Below, in pieces: positions 63,239-64,000 of a stretch of 64,000 nucleotides of DNA (positions within the stretch are counted from its first letter, which is position 1; every line of letters starts with the position of its first letter). The translations under genes were made by a program, and so were the position numbers. The notes beneath the pieces are model-generated. The model was not told where the DNA came from, searched no databases, and saw only the letters and a list, made by a program, of their open reading frames with translations. The stretch comes from Diplonema papillatum. Its lineage: Eukaryota > Euglenozoa > Diplonemea > Diplonemida > Diplonemidae. Where the stretch lies: contig JAPJBO010000483.1 in assembly GCA_030068145.1 (NCBI GenBank), positions 106,490-170,489 on the forward strand. Direction: 5' to 3'.

Positions 63239-63312
63239 ACGTATATTTTTGGGGTCCATCGGCCCCGCGGGAGCGTTTCAAAAAGACACAATGTTTTGAC
63301 CCTGCATGGTAC

Positions 63313-64000
63313 ATAGTTGAATTGGGTGGTTGCGCCTTCGGCGCTTGAATCTTTTATTTTATCAAGAGAGATCGCTCAGGTTGTTCTCAGTCGATTTCAG
63401 TGTGTGGGGTCCCGATCTCAGTGTGTTTGCGATTCGTTCGCAACACTAACAGTTCGTCTGCCTAGGAGCACTTGATTTCAGTGTGTGGGAGTCCCAACTT
63501 CAGCGTGTTTGCGATTCGTTTGCAACACTATGCAGTCGTCTGATCTTGGAGCACTTCAAGGTCGTATTTTCCCGTCTTTTTTCCAAGTTTTTCGCCGACT
63601 GTCTCCGACTTTTCCACGCTCTTTTTCGCTCGCTTTTCGTTGATTCATAAGATCTCTGTTTCGTGTGTACAAAGTCTGTGATTCGTTTGCAACACTACAA
63701 TCGTCTGGCCTTGGAGCACTTGAAGGTCTTTTTCCCGTCTTTTTTCCAAGTTTTTCGCCGACTGTTTTTCCCGACTTCCTCCAGGGTTTGTAAACACTCT
63801 TTTTTGCTCGCTTTTTCGCTGAATCGTAAGATCTCTGTTTCATGTGTACATAGTTGGATTGGGTGGTTTCGGTTTTTTTTTGGCCCAAAAATTTTCGGAA
63901 ATTTTTCGGAATTTTTTTTTTGGCCCAAAAAATTTTCGGAAATTTTCGGATTTTTTTTTTTTGGCCCAAAAAATTTTCGGAAATTTTCGGTTTTTTTTTT
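63313..64000. repeat. Foldback A right arm resumes; poly-T/GGCCC array from 63863
   Basis: After C3 the ~365-bp unit continues, is shortened by deletions near 63600 and 63675, and passes at 63863 into units of TTTTTTTTGGCCC and AAAATTTTCGGAAA like those at 48262-48777. The window ends inside this array. Confidence 0.9.

Larger units (their letters stand above)
59822..63308. mobile_element. CATGCAGGG-family composite TIR element C3 (3.5 kb)
   Basis: CATGCAGGGTC at 59822 and GACCCTGCATG ending 63308, flanked by GTAC on both sides (59818-59821, 63309-63312); the neighbouring units show the empty site GTGTGTACATAGTTGG. The outer ~130 bases at the left and ~60 at the right match the short elements. 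Inside is a nested inverted structure: palindromic TTTCACTAGTGAAA words, an inner TIR pair (60126/62712), inverted 31-bp minisatellites, and a 294-bp hairpin near the right. No transposase. Confidence 0.92.
38544..64000. mobile_element. Foldback element A (outermost, interrupted, right end outside window)
   Basis: Left terminus GCGGCGGTCCCGATAACG at 38544, the same terminus as foldback B (42398). The left arm holds a 28-bp-unit array (38565-38975), a ~0.7-kb unique block, and ~345-bp tandem units (39650-41490). It is cut at 41497 by the hAT element and resumes at 56468. A centre (about 56880-57790) and a right arm with inverted ~365-bp units follow, interrupted by three CATGCAGGG-family elements. 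At 63863 it enters the GGCCCAAAAATTTTCGG array that in B lies 0.3-0.9 kb before the right end, so the right terminus should fall within about 1 kb beyond the window. No transposase of its own is seen. Confidence 0.8.

Noticed and set aside
62804-63316. Opposing ORFs of 170 and 121 codons that look alike
   Set aside because: Their similarity is caused by the 294-bp palindrome, not by gene duplication.

Overview
This window is nuclear DNA of a unicellular eukaryote. The evidence is long single-exon genes with eukaryotic domains (SPRY, EGF-like arrays, CCCH zinc finger, amino-acid permease, acyl-CoA oxidase fold), probable GT-AG introns, tRNA-derived Pol III repeats, a decayed piece of eukaryotic LSU rDNA, and several classes of eukaryotic transposon. 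I cannot name the lineage from the sequence alone. No operons, CRISPR arrays or phage genes are present.

Layout. Positions 1-3.1 kb hold a GC-rich tyrosine-recombinase (YR) retrotransposon on the minus strand that runs off the left edge (Gag, YR, reverse transcriptase). Positions 4.3-10.2 kb hold a large secreted or cell-surface EGF-repeat gene (minus). Positions 11.7-12.5 kb hold a coiled-coil/SPRY gene (minus). Positions 12.8-16.3 kb are a composite terminal-inverted-repeat (TIR) element packed with minisatellites, and 17.2-18.8 kb are a second, unrelated TIR element with a 6-bp target duplication. Positions 20.0-21.4 kb hold an amino-acid permease; 22.1-24.2 kb hold a third TIR element, a tRNA-derived SINE-like unit and a degenerate minisatellite; 24.7-25.3 kb hold a four-helix membrane protein; 26.0-27.9 kb an acyl-CoA oxidase-like protein; 30.7-31.2 kb a two-exon CCCH zinc-finger gene. 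Host genes end there.

Positions 31.3-36.9 kb contain three more YR-retrotransposon copies in various states. From 36.9 kb to the right edge almost everything is mobile DNA, nested up to five levels deep. A foldback element (A) starts at 38544 and leaves the window on the right. It was split by a hAT DNA transposon (41498-56467). The hAT transposase gene was in turn split by a second foldback of the same family (B, 42398-49126, 10-bp target duplication), by a short CATGCAGGG-family element (50292-50503), and by another CATGCAGGG element that was itself split by a complete split-direct-repeat YR retrotransposon (51300-55737). Most of these junctions can be undone on paper at base-pair level using target duplications, and the hAT reading frame then closes except for one frameshift.

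The most unusual material is the set of TIR elements whose arms are built from tandem repeats in inverted orientation. At least two families are visible: the CATGCAGGG family (short ~0.2-kb copies plus three long composites of 1.3-3.5 kb, each with a different minisatellite cargo) and the GCGGCGGTCCCGATA foldback family (A and B), whose centre in copy B contains a fragment of the 5' end of LSU rDNA.
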